Source: a bacterium
GTDB taxonomy: Bacteria > 4484-113 > JALSIF01
Reading direction: 5' to 3'
Length of the DNA: 6,277 bases
Assembly: GCA_026981635.1 (NCBI GenBank)
Contig: JALSIF010000021.1
Location: 1-6,277 of the forward strand
Shown: piece after piece, positions 1 to 6,277 of the stretch
Layout: every line of letters starts with the position of its first letter
Position numbering within the stretch: position 1 is the stretch's first letter
Translations under genes and position numbers: made by a program
The notes under the pieces: generated by a model
What the model saw: the letters and a program-made list of their open reading frames with translations, nothing else
Databases searched by the model: none
What the model was told of the DNA's origin: nothing

Positions 1-360
<360 letters not shown>

Positions 361-362
361 GT

Positions 363-369
363 GGGAGGT
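363..369 (+). promoter_or_regulatory. Ribosome binding site that decides the methyltransferase start
   Basis: GGGAGGT lies 6 bases before the TTG at 376, close to ideal Shine-Dalgarno spacing. A GTG at 361, in the same frame and directly after the enolase stop, would put this purine run inside the coding region and add five residues, four of them glycine. TTG 376 is therefore the better start. Confidence 0.65.
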
Positions 370-375
370 GGTGGC

Positions 376-999
376 TTGACCGAGCCGGAGCGGGTTAGGC
401 GGATCTACGACCGCTTCGCTCCCCACTACGAGCGGCGGGGCAGGTGGTTCAAGGAGCGCTACATCGTTCCCTTGCGGGAGCTGGTCATTCCCCGCGCCCG
501 GGGCCGGGTGCTGGAGCTGGGCATCGGTAACGGGGAGACGGTCCCCCTCTACCGTCCAGGCCAAGTGGATGAGCTGGTGGGGGTGGATGTGAGCGGGAAG
601 ATGCTTGCCTTTGCCCGGGAGAAGCTGAGTTCCCGGGGCATCCCCTTCTCCCTGCTTCAGCTTCCCCTGGAGGCGGTGGACTTTCCCCGGGGAAGCTTTG
701 ACACCGTGGTCTCAAGCCTGGTCATGTGCGGGGTGGACGACCAGGGGGAGGTCTTTTCCCGGGTGAGGCGGTGGCTCAGGCCAGGGGGGGAGTTTCTGCT
801 CATTGAGCATGTGAGGGGGCGGGGGGCGGTGAGCGGAGCCCTGTGTGACCTCCTAAACCCCATCCAGCTTCGGGTGGCAGGCTGTGAGCTTAACCGCAAC
901 ACCTTTGCGGTCCTCGCCCGGGCGGGCTTTGAGGTGGAGGTTTTGGGGGAGAGCTTCTTTTCCATCTTTCGGGCGGCGGTTGCCCGCCCCCCTTCCTGA
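376..999 (+). CDS. Class I SAM-dependent methyltransferase, PmtA/METTL7-like subgroup
   Basis: This is a 207-residue soluble methyltransferase with a Rossmann-like fold, starting at TTG 376 as set by the ribosome binding site at 363-369. The N-terminus has the YDRFAPHYE helix seen in UbiE/COG2226-type enzymes (about residues 11-19). The SAM-binding motif I is LELGIGNG at 46-53. The acidic residue ending strand 2 is D71 in VGVDVS. A SFDTVVSS strand-4 motif lies near 107-114, and LRPGGEFLLIEHV lies near 134-146. The C-terminal pattern NPIQLRVAGCELNRNT, followed by an AGFEV strand, resembles the group containing bacterial phosphatidylethanolamine methyltransferase PmtA and animal METTL7 proteins. 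That makes a lipid, quinone or small hydrophobic acceptor plausible, but the substrate cannot be read from the sequence. No signal peptide or clear membrane segment is seen. The gene sits 15 bases after eno and 20 before mfd, as an operon member would. The methyltransferase fold is secure; the subgroup is moderate. Confidence 0.9.
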   Translation: MTEPERVRRIYDRFAPHYERRGRWFKERYIVPLRELVIPRARGRVLELGIGNGETVPLYRPGQVDELVGVDVSGKMLAFAREKLSSRGIPFSLLQLPLEAVDFPRGSFDTVVSSLVMCGVDDQGEVFSRVRRWLRPGGEFLLIEHVRGRGAVSGALCDLLNPIQLRVAGCELNRNTFAVLARAGFEVEVLGESFFSIFRAAVARPPS

Positions 1000-1004
1000 G
1001 GGGG
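998..1004 (+). promoter_or_regulatory. Probable ribosome binding site of mfd
   Basis: GAGGGGG overlaps the TGA stop of the methyltransferase and lies 15 bases before TTG 1020, somewhat longer than usual spacing. An in-frame TAG at 1005-1007 rules out any earlier start codon. The intervening stretch 1005-1022 is AT-rich, unusual for this window, and may keep the site unstructured. GTG 1026 is a less likely start because it lies still further away. Confidence 0.45.
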
Positions 1005-1019
1005 TAGATATATAAGCTC

Positions 1020-4000
1020 TTGGCAGTGGATCTTTCTGAGATCGCAGAGCTTTTGGTTGAGCTTATGGGGCCGGCGGTGCGCCGTGCGGCCGGACTTGCC
1101 CCCGGCGAGCGGCTGGCGGTAAGGGGGGCCCACGGGGCGGCGGGCCTCATCTTTCTGCTTGAGCTTGTGGACGAGACCGGGCTTCCCCTGCTCATCCTTA
1201 CCCAGAACCAGCGCCAGGCCGACAACCTGGCCGGCTGGATGCGGGGGGCGATGGCCCTTACCGGGCGGGAGGCCGAGGTGGGGCTGATTACCGAGCCGCC
1301 GGTGGACCACCTGTTTGACTTTGTGCCCCTGCCCCCGGAGGCGGCGGAGGAGAACCGGCGGGCCCTCACTGCCCTGGCGGAAGGGGAGCCGGCGCTGGTC
1401 TTTGCCCCCGCCACCGCCCTGGTGCGCCTCTTCCCCGCTCCCGGCAGGGAGGCGGAGGGGGAGTGGGAGGTCAGGGTGGGGATGGAGGAGTGGGTGCTCC
1501 CCGGCGGCGAGGAGCGGGGAGGGCCGGAGGGGCTGGTGGGGCTGCTTGCCGCCCTGGGCTACGGGAGGAGCGAGCTGGTGGTGGAGCCGGGCCAGTTTGC
1601 CCGCCGGGGAGGATTGGTGGACCTGTGGTCGCCGGGGGCAGAGCTCCCCCTCCGGGTGGAGTTCCTGGACCTTATGGTGGAGCGCATCCTCACCTTTGAC
1701 CCCGCCACCCAGCGGCGCCGGGAGGAGCTTGAGCGGGCCACTCTGGTGCCGGTTGCGGCGATGGGTGGGGTTGACCGGCAGGCCCTCACCGAGCAGGTGA
1801 GGGAGAGGCTTGAGGGCTTCCTCGCCCAGGGGACCTGCCCCTCGCCCAGCGCGCGGGAGGAGCTTTTGGGGCTGGTGGAGGAGGACCTGGCCCTGATCGG
1901 GGCGGGGAGCGACAGCCCCCGGCTTTCCCTCTACGCCGAGCTGGTGGCAACCAGCCGCCTCACCCTGGGCGAGCTTGCCGCCCGGCGGGGGATGGTGGTG
2001 GTGATGGAGCCGGAGCTTTCGGCGGGGGAGTTTTCGGGCCGGATGCGCTTTATCTTTGACCGCTTCGCCGAGTGGCGACGGGCGGGGCTCACCTTCCTCG
2101 CCCTGGAGGACTTCTACCTCACCCGCTTTGAGCTCTCCGAGGCACTGAGTCAGGAGGGGCTCAGGGTGGTGGAGGTGGCCGCCTTCCCCTCGCCGCGGGA
2201 GGAGGAGGGGCAGGATCTGGTCCTCCTTCCCCTGGAGGTGGTGCCCCCCCACCGCTACACCATCGCAAGCTTTACCCGCACCCTGTGCCAGGGCCAGGGG
2301 GCGAAGCGGGCGGTGATCCTCACCCAGTATGCCCAGCGGGTGGAGGAGCTTTTGGAGGAGGCGGAGCTTTCTGAGGTGCCGGTGGTGCGCGGGGTGGTGC
2401 CGGCGGGGTTTGACTGGCCCGGCCGCCTGCTCGTCATAAGCGACCAGGAGCTGTTTGGAGAGGTGGAGGAGGTCTCCCCGCGGGGGCCCCGGAGGAGCTT
2501 TGCCGCCGCCCGGCCGCTGGAGGACCTAACCGAGATCCGGCCCGGCGACCTGGTGGTGCACGTTGACCACGGCATCGGTCGCTTTGCCGGCCTCACCGAG
2601 CGGGAGCTTAGTGGGGCGCGGCGGACGCTGATGGAGATTGAGTATGCCGGCGGGGACCGGCTCTATGTCAGCGTGGAGCACCTTGACCGGGTGAGGCGCT
2701 ACCTGGGAGACAGGGCGAGGCCCGGCCTTGACCGGCTGGGGGGCAAGGCCTGGGAGAGGCGCCGCCGCCGGGCGCGGCGGGAGGCGCGGGAGGTGGCCCT
2801 GAGGCTCTACCGGCTGTTTGCCCGCCGCCAGCAGGAGCGCTCCGAGGCGCTGGTGAGCGTGCCCGAGTGGGAGGAGGAGTTTGCCGAGGGCTTCCCCTAT
2901 GAGCTCACCCCCGACCAGCGGCGGGCCTGGCGGGAGATTGAGGCCGACCTTCTCAGTGAGCGGCCCATGGACCGGCTGCTGGTGGGGGATGTGGGCTTCG
3001 GCAAGACCGAGCTTGCCATGCGGGCGGCCTTCAAGGTGTGCGCCAACGGCCGGCAGGTGATGATGATTGCACCCACCACCGTCCTTTGCGAGCAGCACCT
3101 GCACACCTTCCGCCGCCGCTTCCGCCCCTTCCCCTTTAGGGTGGAGATGCTCTCAAGGCTTACCCCGCCGGAGGATGCCCGCCGCATCCTCCGGGAGCTT
3201 GCCGAGGGCAAGGTGGACATCCTCATCGGCACCCACCGGGCCCTGCAGGGGGGAGTGAAGTTTCGCGACCTTGCCCTGATCATCATTGACGAGGAGCAGA
3301 GGTTTGGGGTGGAGCAGAAGGAGGGGCTGAGGGAGCGCTACCCGGGGGTGAATGTGCTTTCCCTTTCCGCCACCCCCATCCCCCGCACCCTCCACCTCTC
3401 CCTGTCAGGCATAAGGGACATTTCGGTGATTGAGACCCCGCCCCGGGAGCGAAAGCCGGTCATCACCTATGTTGGGGAGTACAAGGCGGAGCTGGTCCGG
3501 GACGCCATCCTTAAGGAGCTTGCCCGTGGCGGGCAGGTCTACTACCTGCACAACCGGATTGAGGACATTGAGCAGGTAAGGGGGAGGCTTTCCGAGCTGG
3601 TGCCGGAGGCGCGCATCGCGGTGGCCCATGGGAGGCTTTCGCCGGAGCGGCTGGAGCAGGTGATGGAGGCCTTCACCGCGGGGGCCTTTGACCTGCTTCT
3701 GGCCACCACCATCATTGAGAACGGGCTGGACCTAAGGCGGGTAAACACGCTCATCGTGGATCGGGCAGAAAGGCTGGGGCTTGCCCAGATGCACCAGCTT
3801 CGCGGCCGGGTGGGGAGGGCCGAGGTGCAGGCCTACGCCTGGTTCTTCCACTCCCCCGAGGCCACCCTGACCCAGCAGGCCCGCCAGCGGCTGGAGGCCA
3901 TCTACCACTACGCCTATCTTGGGGCGGGGCTGGAGATCGCTCTGTCTGACCTTCGCATCCGCGGGGCGGGGACGGTGTTTGGCACCCGCCAGCACGGGGC

Positions 4001-4610
4001 GGTGGAGGAGGTGGGGCTGGACTACTACCTGGACCTGGTGGCAGGTTCCATCAATGCCCTAAGGAGCCTGGGCGTGCCGGCTGAGGGGATGGACGATGAG
4101 GCCCTGGAGCGGGAGCTTGAGCGGCTGGAGGAGCGCATTGAACCGCCCCAGGCGACCACCATTGACCTTCCCATCCCCGCCTTCCTGCCCAGCGACTACA
4201 TTGAGGAGCAAAGACTCAGGCTTGCCATCCTCAGGCGCATAGCAAGCCTTAAGGAGGAGGGGGAGGTGGAGGAGTTTGGCGAGGAGCTTGCCGACCGCTT
4301 CGGCGAGCCGCCCCGGCCGGTGGAGAACCTGCTCAGGGTGGTGAGGCTGAGGAACCTGGCTACACCCCTGGGCATCTCCACCATCCGCTTTGACGGCAGC
4401 CGGGGGTGGCTGGTGATGAGCTTTGCCAAGGGGACGGGCGGCTGGTGGCGGCGGGCGGCTTTGCTTGATCCCCGCTTTGAGGTGGAGCAGGCGGGGGAGG
4501 GGACCCTCTGCCTCAGGGTGGGGCCGGAGGAGGAACTTACGGCGGCGGCCGAGGAGGGCTTGAGACTGCTCACCAGGCTCCGGCACACCCCGGGAGTGGG
4601 GGCGGGCTAG
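1020..4610 (+). CDS. mfd: Transcription-repair coupling factor Mfd (TRCF), full length
   Basis: This 1196-residue ATP-dependent DNA translocase binds RNA polymerase stalled at DNA damage, pushes it off and recruits UvrA for nucleotide excision repair. All family modules are present. The N-terminal UvrB-like region has a degenerate, non-ATPase loop (GAHGAAG, 36-42) and the UvrA-binding homology block GQFARRGGLVDLW (191-203). A CarD-like RNA-polymerase-interaction domain spans about 502-565 (PGDLVVHVDHGIGRF from 508). The RecG-like motor has Walker A GDVGFGKT (656-663), DEEQ box (757-760), SATPIPRTL (783-791), TTIIENGLD (896-904) and QLRGRVGR (926-933). The TRG translocation segment follows, with FGTRQHG. 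The C-terminal UvrA-masking domain includes SDYIEEQRLRLAI and DRFGEPP (1092-1098). Length is normal for the family and all motor motifs look intact. The start is TTG 1020, since an in-frame stop at 1005 blocks anything earlier; GTG 1026 is the alternative. It follows the methyltransferase gene by 20 bases. Confidence 0.98.
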   Translation: MAVDLSEIAELLVELMGPAVRRAAGLAPGERLAVRGAHGAAGLIFLLELVDETGLPLLILTQNQRQADNLAGWMRGAMALTGREAEVGLITEPPVDHLFDFVPLPPEAAEENRRALTALAEGEPALVFAPATALVRLFPAPGREAEGEWEVRVGMEEWVLPGGEERGGPEGLVGLLAALGYGRSELVVEPGQFARRGGLVDLWSPGAELPLRVEFLDLMVERILTFDPATQRRREELERATLVPVAAMGGVDRQALTEQVRERLEGFLAQGTCPSPSAREELLGLVEEDLALIGAGSDSPRLSLYAELVATSRLTLGELAARRGMVVVMEPELSAGEFSGRMRFIFDRFAEWRRAGLTFLALEDFYLTRFELSEALSQEGLRVVEVAAFPSPREEEGQDLVLLPLEVVPPHRYTIASFTRTLCQGQGAKRAVILTQYAQRVEELLEEAELSEVPVVRGVVPAGFDWPGRLLVISDQELFGEVEEVSPRGPRRSFAAARPLEDLTEIRPGDLVVHVDHGIGRFAGLTERELSGARRTLMEIEYAGGDRLYVSVEHLDRVRRYLGDRARPGLDRLGGKAWERRRRRARREAREVALRLYRLFARRQQERSEALVSVPEWEEEFAEGFPYELTPDQRRAWREIEADLLSERPMDRLLVGDVGFGKTELAMRAAFKVCANGRQVMMIAPTTVLCEQHLHTFRRRFRPFPFRVEMLSRLTPPEDARRILRELAEGKVDILIGTHRALQGGVKFRDLALIIIDEEQRFGVEQKEGLRERYPGVNVLSLSATPIPRTLHLSLSGIRDISVIETPPRERKPVITYVGEYKAELVRDAILKELARGGQVYYLHNRIEDIEQVRGRLSELVPEARIAVAHGRLSPERLEQVMEAFTAGAFDLLLATTIIENGLDLRRVNTLIVDRAERLGLAQMHQLRGRVGRAEVQAYAWFFHSPEATLTQQARQRLEAIYHYAYLGAGLEIALSDLRIRGAGTVFGTRQHGAVEEVGLDYYLDLVAGSINALRSLGVPAEGMDDEALERELERLEERIEPPQATTIDLPIPAFLPSDYIEEQRLRLAILRRIASLKEEGEVEEFGEELADRFGEPPRPVENLLRVVRLRNLATPLGISTIRFDGSRGWLVMSFAKGTGGWWRRAALLDPRFEVEQAGEGTLCLRVGPEEELTAAAEEGLRLLTRLRHTPGVGAG

Positions 4611-4652
4611 GGAACAAGAACGCCGGCAGCGGGTCTTTCTGCCCGGGGGGTC

Positions 4653-4664
4653 TACCATCTGGTA
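4653..4664. promoter_or_regulatory. Perfect dyad in front of the cyclase-like gene, possible operator overlapping a -10-like box
   Basis: TACCA-TC-TGGTA is a perfect 5-2-5 inverted repeat ending 7 bases before ATG 4672. Its right arm overlaps TAAAGT (4663-4668), which fits a TANNNT-type -10 element. No convincing -35 is seen 17 bases upstream (TGCCCG). If real, the -10 would put transcription start almost at the start codon, giving a leaderless message. This would agree with the lack of a good ribosome binding site there. It is the only structured element I see in the 61-base gap 4611-4671. The dyad is directly visible; its role is inference. Confidence 0.3.
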
Positions 4665-4671
4665 AAGTCTG

Positions 4672-6063
4672 ATGCTGGTGGGCGCTTGGGGAAAGGTGCG
4701 GCTGGTCCCCGCCGTGGTCATGATGACCGACCTGGTGGGGTCCACCAAGTATGCCTTCAGGGAGCACAGGCGCCACGACCCGGCCTACTTTGACCTGGTG
4801 GACTCCTTTGAGGCGCTGGTCCGCGACGAGCTGGACTCCCTGGTCAACTACCACTACGACCTGGTGGAGAACTTTGACTACCTGATTCAGATTGACCGGG
4901 GGGACGAGGCCAACATCTTCTTCTGGCCCAAGCCGGGCTGGGAGGAGCGCTACAACCAGGTGTCGGTCTTTGGCCACCCCCTGTGGGAGCTGCTAAACAC
5001 CGCCCAGACCATCTCCCAGCGCTGGCTCATCTCCGAGTTCAACCTGGCCCGCATCGCCAAGGGGATGCGGCCCATCGTCTTTGGTACCAGCCTCCACACC
5101 GGCCGCATCCGGGTCAAGGCGCGTCCCTACCTGGGGGACCGGGAGCGGCTGGACGGAACAGATCTCATCCTCTCGCGAAACCTGCTGGAGCTGGCCAAGA
5201 GCCAGGGGCGCCATACCCGCATCCTGCTCTCCAAGGAGGCCTACCTGGTCACCGAGCGCCACCACTACGGGGGCTACATGTTTCGCGAGTCCTTCTTCTT
5301 TGACCAGCTCTGCGGGCCCACCAAGTCATTCCCCAAGCTGGAGGGGCGGGAGCTGATCTTTAAGCTGCGCTACCTGGACTTTCGGGTCTTTCAGCTTCGC
5401 ATCACCGAGGCCCGTTTCAAGAAGCTCTTTGACCTCTACCTCACCCTGGAGGTGCCCCCGGAGTACTTCTCCCTGCTGGCCCGGGTGGCGATGACCTTCC
5501 TTACGGTGGTGAGCAACCAGGAGTTCTATGACAACCAGTTCTTGCGCATGCAGGGTATCCCCTTCCCGGTCTGGACCCGCCGCTACGACTGGGCGGAGGT
5601 GCTGGAGAAGCTGGCCCGCCGCCGGCTGGAGAAGGCGCCGGACTCCATCTTTGCCCACTTTGCCCTGGGCCACGCCCTGTTTAAGCAGGGGGACCGGGAG
5701 GGGGCACGGCGCCACTTCCTCAGGGTGGAGGAGCTCTACCCCGGGGTGAGCGCGGTGGCCAAGTACCTCGCCCTGCTGGAGGAGGACCCCGAGGAGCGGG
5801 TGCGCATCTATGAGCGCATCCTGCCGGGGCACGCCTTCTCGGCGGTAAGACTGGCCGAGTGTGCGGTCCACTGCTTTGACGCCTACCGGAAGACGGGGAA
5901 GGAGGCCTACCTGGAGCGTGCCCGGCGGCTGGCCATCCGGGCCGACGAGCTCTACCCCTACATCATCCGGGAGAAGGTGGGGCGCATCTTTGTGGACCTG
6001 GTGAAAGAGCTTGGCATCCCCCACCACCAGAAGATAGACCCCCTGTACCTGCGGGGCGCCTAG
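4672..6063 (+). CDS. Class III nucleotidyl cyclase-like domain protein with C-terminal TPR region
   Basis: This 463-residue protein has no signal peptide and no clear membrane span, so it is probably cytoplasmic. Residues about 10-195 resemble an adenylate/guanylate cyclase homology domain. VVMMTDLVGST (15-25) matches the first metal-binding motif, with D20. RGDEANIFF (76-84) matches the GD hairpin, with the second metal aspartate D78. GTSLHTGRI (138-146) matches the usual GIHxGxV. TDLILSRNLLELA followed by RILLSKEAYL (163-191) matches the VNxAxRL helix and the ILVS strand. By hand alignment the transition-state arginine is kept (R169) but the asparagine is L165, and the substrate-selecting lysine before GD is absent. 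The spacing D20-D78 exceeds the usual roughly 44 residues, implying an insertion. Residues about 195-310 are unassigned and mostly helical. About 321-356 form a good TPR repeat, with a second TPR-like helix pair near 391-430. It may be a divergent cyclase or a nucleotide-binding sensor presenting a TPR platform. It follows mfd by 61 bases and may have its own promoter. ATG 4672 is the assumed start; GTG 4678 or 4696 are possible. Confidence 0.72.
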   Translation: MLVGAWGKVRLVPAVVMMTDLVGSTKYAFREHRRHDPAYFDLVDSFEALVRDELDSLVNYHYDLVENFDYLIQIDRGDEANIFFWPKPGWEERYNQVSVFGHPLWELLNTAQTISQRWLISEFNLARIAKGMRPIVFGTSLHTGRIRVKARPYLGDRERLDGTDLILSRNLLELAKSQGRHTRILLSKEAYLVTERHHYGGYMFRESFFFDQLCGPTKSFPKLEGRELIFKLRYLDFRVFQLRITEARFKKLFDLYLTLEVPPEYFSLLARVAMTFLTVVSNQEFYDNQFLRMQGIPFPVWTRRYDWAEVLEKLARRRLEKAPDSIFAHFALGHALFKQGDREGARRHFLRVEELYPGVSAVAKYLALLEEDPEERVRIYERILPGHAFSAVRLAECAVHCFDAYRKTGKEAYLERARRLAIRADELYPYIIREKVGRIFVDLVKELGIPHHQKIDPLYLRGA

Positions 6064-6096
6064 CAAGGGCCTTCGCTTTCTCCTCCCATTCCCCGC

Positions 6097-6277
6097 CTAC
6101 GGCGTGAAGTAGCCCATGCCCACCTTGAGGTGGGGCAGGCCGGGCAGGGGGGCCAGCACCTCGCCCACGATGGTGGCCGCGAAGGCGTGGACCAGGGCGA
6201 GGGCGAAGAGGTTGCGGTGGCGAAGGAAGGGAGTGAGCCAGACCGCCTCGGCGATGAAGGTGAGCACCATGAGGCCC
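6097..6277 (-). CDS. C-terminal part of a membrane protein, possibly a CPBP (CAAX-type) intramembrane protease; 5' end outside the window
   Basis: On the minus strand an open frame enters at the right edge and runs for 59 codons to a stop read at 6099-6097. Nearly every codon ends in G or C (only one ACT and one CTT do not), strong evidence of real coding in this genome. The peptide is hydrophobic, with a likely membrane helix at LFALALVHAFAATIV (fragment residues 23-37). The pattern RHRNLFALALVHAF resembles the last conserved motif of CPBP/Abi-type intramembrane metal- or glutamate-dependent proteases. In that motif a histidine sits in a helix after an arginine-rich turn and NL. The usual following asparagine is not obvious. 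The ending KVGMGYFTP resembles short C-terminal tails I recall in some CPBP proteins. Its gene converges with the cyclase-like gene, with 33 bases between stops. That it encodes a protein is likely; the family is tentative, because the catalytic EExxR motif would lie outside the window. Confidence 0.55.
   Translation of the reverse strand, partial: GLMVLTFIAEAVWLTPFLRHRNLFALALVHAFAATIVGEVLAPLPGLPHLKVGMGYFTP
6119..6134. repeat. Short perfect inverted repeat near the end of the minus-strand gene
   Basis: CCCACC-TTGA-GGTGGG is a perfect 6-bp stem with a 4-base loop (7 bp with a 2-base centre). It lies about 20 bases inside the minus-strand coding region, over codons for P-H-L-K-V-G. It is downstream of the plus-strand cyclase-like gene, so a plus-strand transcript could fold here. 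There is no T-run after it on either strand, so it is not a typical intrinsic terminator. It may be chance in GC-rich coding DNA. Confidence 0.25.

Noticed and set aside
1008-1015. TATATAAG read as a promoter -10 for mfd
   Set aside because: No -35-like sequence is found at the right distance in the GC-rich end of the methyltransferase gene, and the start site would fall at or inside the mfd start codon. It is kept only as an alternative in the mfd start finding.
657-2252. A long open frame (531 codons) on the minus strand opposite the methyltransferase and mfd
   Set aside because: Its product is a low-complexity mix rich in P, H, G, L and R with no domain. It lies antisense to two well-supported genes, and GC-rich coding DNA has few stops in the other frames.
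4611-4652. Possible intrinsic terminator after mfd
   Set aside because: The best stem found is only 4 bp (CGGG/CCCG around TCTTTCTG) and no T-run follows, so there is no support for a terminator.
4059-4977. Minus-strand open frames spanning the end of mfd and the start of the cyclase-like gene
   Set aside because: The translations are rich in P, H, L and R without motifs, and the plus-strand genes explain the region fully.
4672-6063. Assignment of the cyclase-like protein to an anti-phage cyclic-pyrimidine (Pycsar) system
   Set aside because: No adjacent effector gene with a cyclic-nucleotide sensor is visible, the neighbours are housekeeping genes, and the catalytic asparagine appears to be missing.
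5326-6066. A 246-codon open frame opposite the second half of the cyclase-like gene
   Set aside because: It is a shadow of the plus-strand gene. The composition is dominated by L, G, V, H and Q repeats created by complementing GC-rich codons, and no family is recognisable.
6064-6096. Bidirectional terminator between the convergent stops
   Set aside because: AAGGGCCTT is palindromic but has no room for a loop, and CTAC/GTAG at 6097-6112 is a 4-bp stem inside coding sequence. Neither is convincing.

Overview
The window comes from a very GC-rich bacterial chromosome. GC-ending codons dominate, arginine is mostly CGG, CGC or AGG, and several genes seem to start with TTG or GTG. All the genes are bacterial in type (enolase, Mfd), and I see no phage, transposon, CRISPR or RNA gene. 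The lineage cannot be fixed from the sequence alone. A GC-rich, possibly thermophilic bacterium or candidate phylum would fit, but that is only an impression.

Layout: four genes lie on the plus strand and one converges on them from the right. Bases 1-360 are the 3' end of enolase (eno). After 15 bases comes a small class I SAM-dependent methyltransferase (376-999). After 20 more bases comes a full-length transcription-repair coupling factor gene, mfd (1020-4610). The tight spacing suggests eno, the methyltransferase and mfd are co-transcribed. A 61-base gap containing a short perfect dyad then leads to a 463-residue protein (4672-6063). Its N-terminal half resembles a class III nucleotidyl cyclase domain and its C-terminal part is TPR-like. 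Only 33 bases separate its stop from the stop of a minus-strand gene (6097-6277, cut by the window edge). That gene encodes the C-terminus of a membrane protein, possibly a CPBP (CAAX-type) intramembrane protease.

How they work together: enolase (glycolysis) and Mfd (repair of transcription-blocking lesions) are housekeeping genes with no direct functional link. The methyltransferase between them probably acts on a lipid or small molecule. The least ordinary item is the cyclase-like/TPR protein. It keeps both metal-binding aspartates but appears to lack the asparagine used in catalysis, so it may be a divergent cyclase or a non-catalytic nucleotide sensor. I found no convincing evidence of a complete undescribed system.
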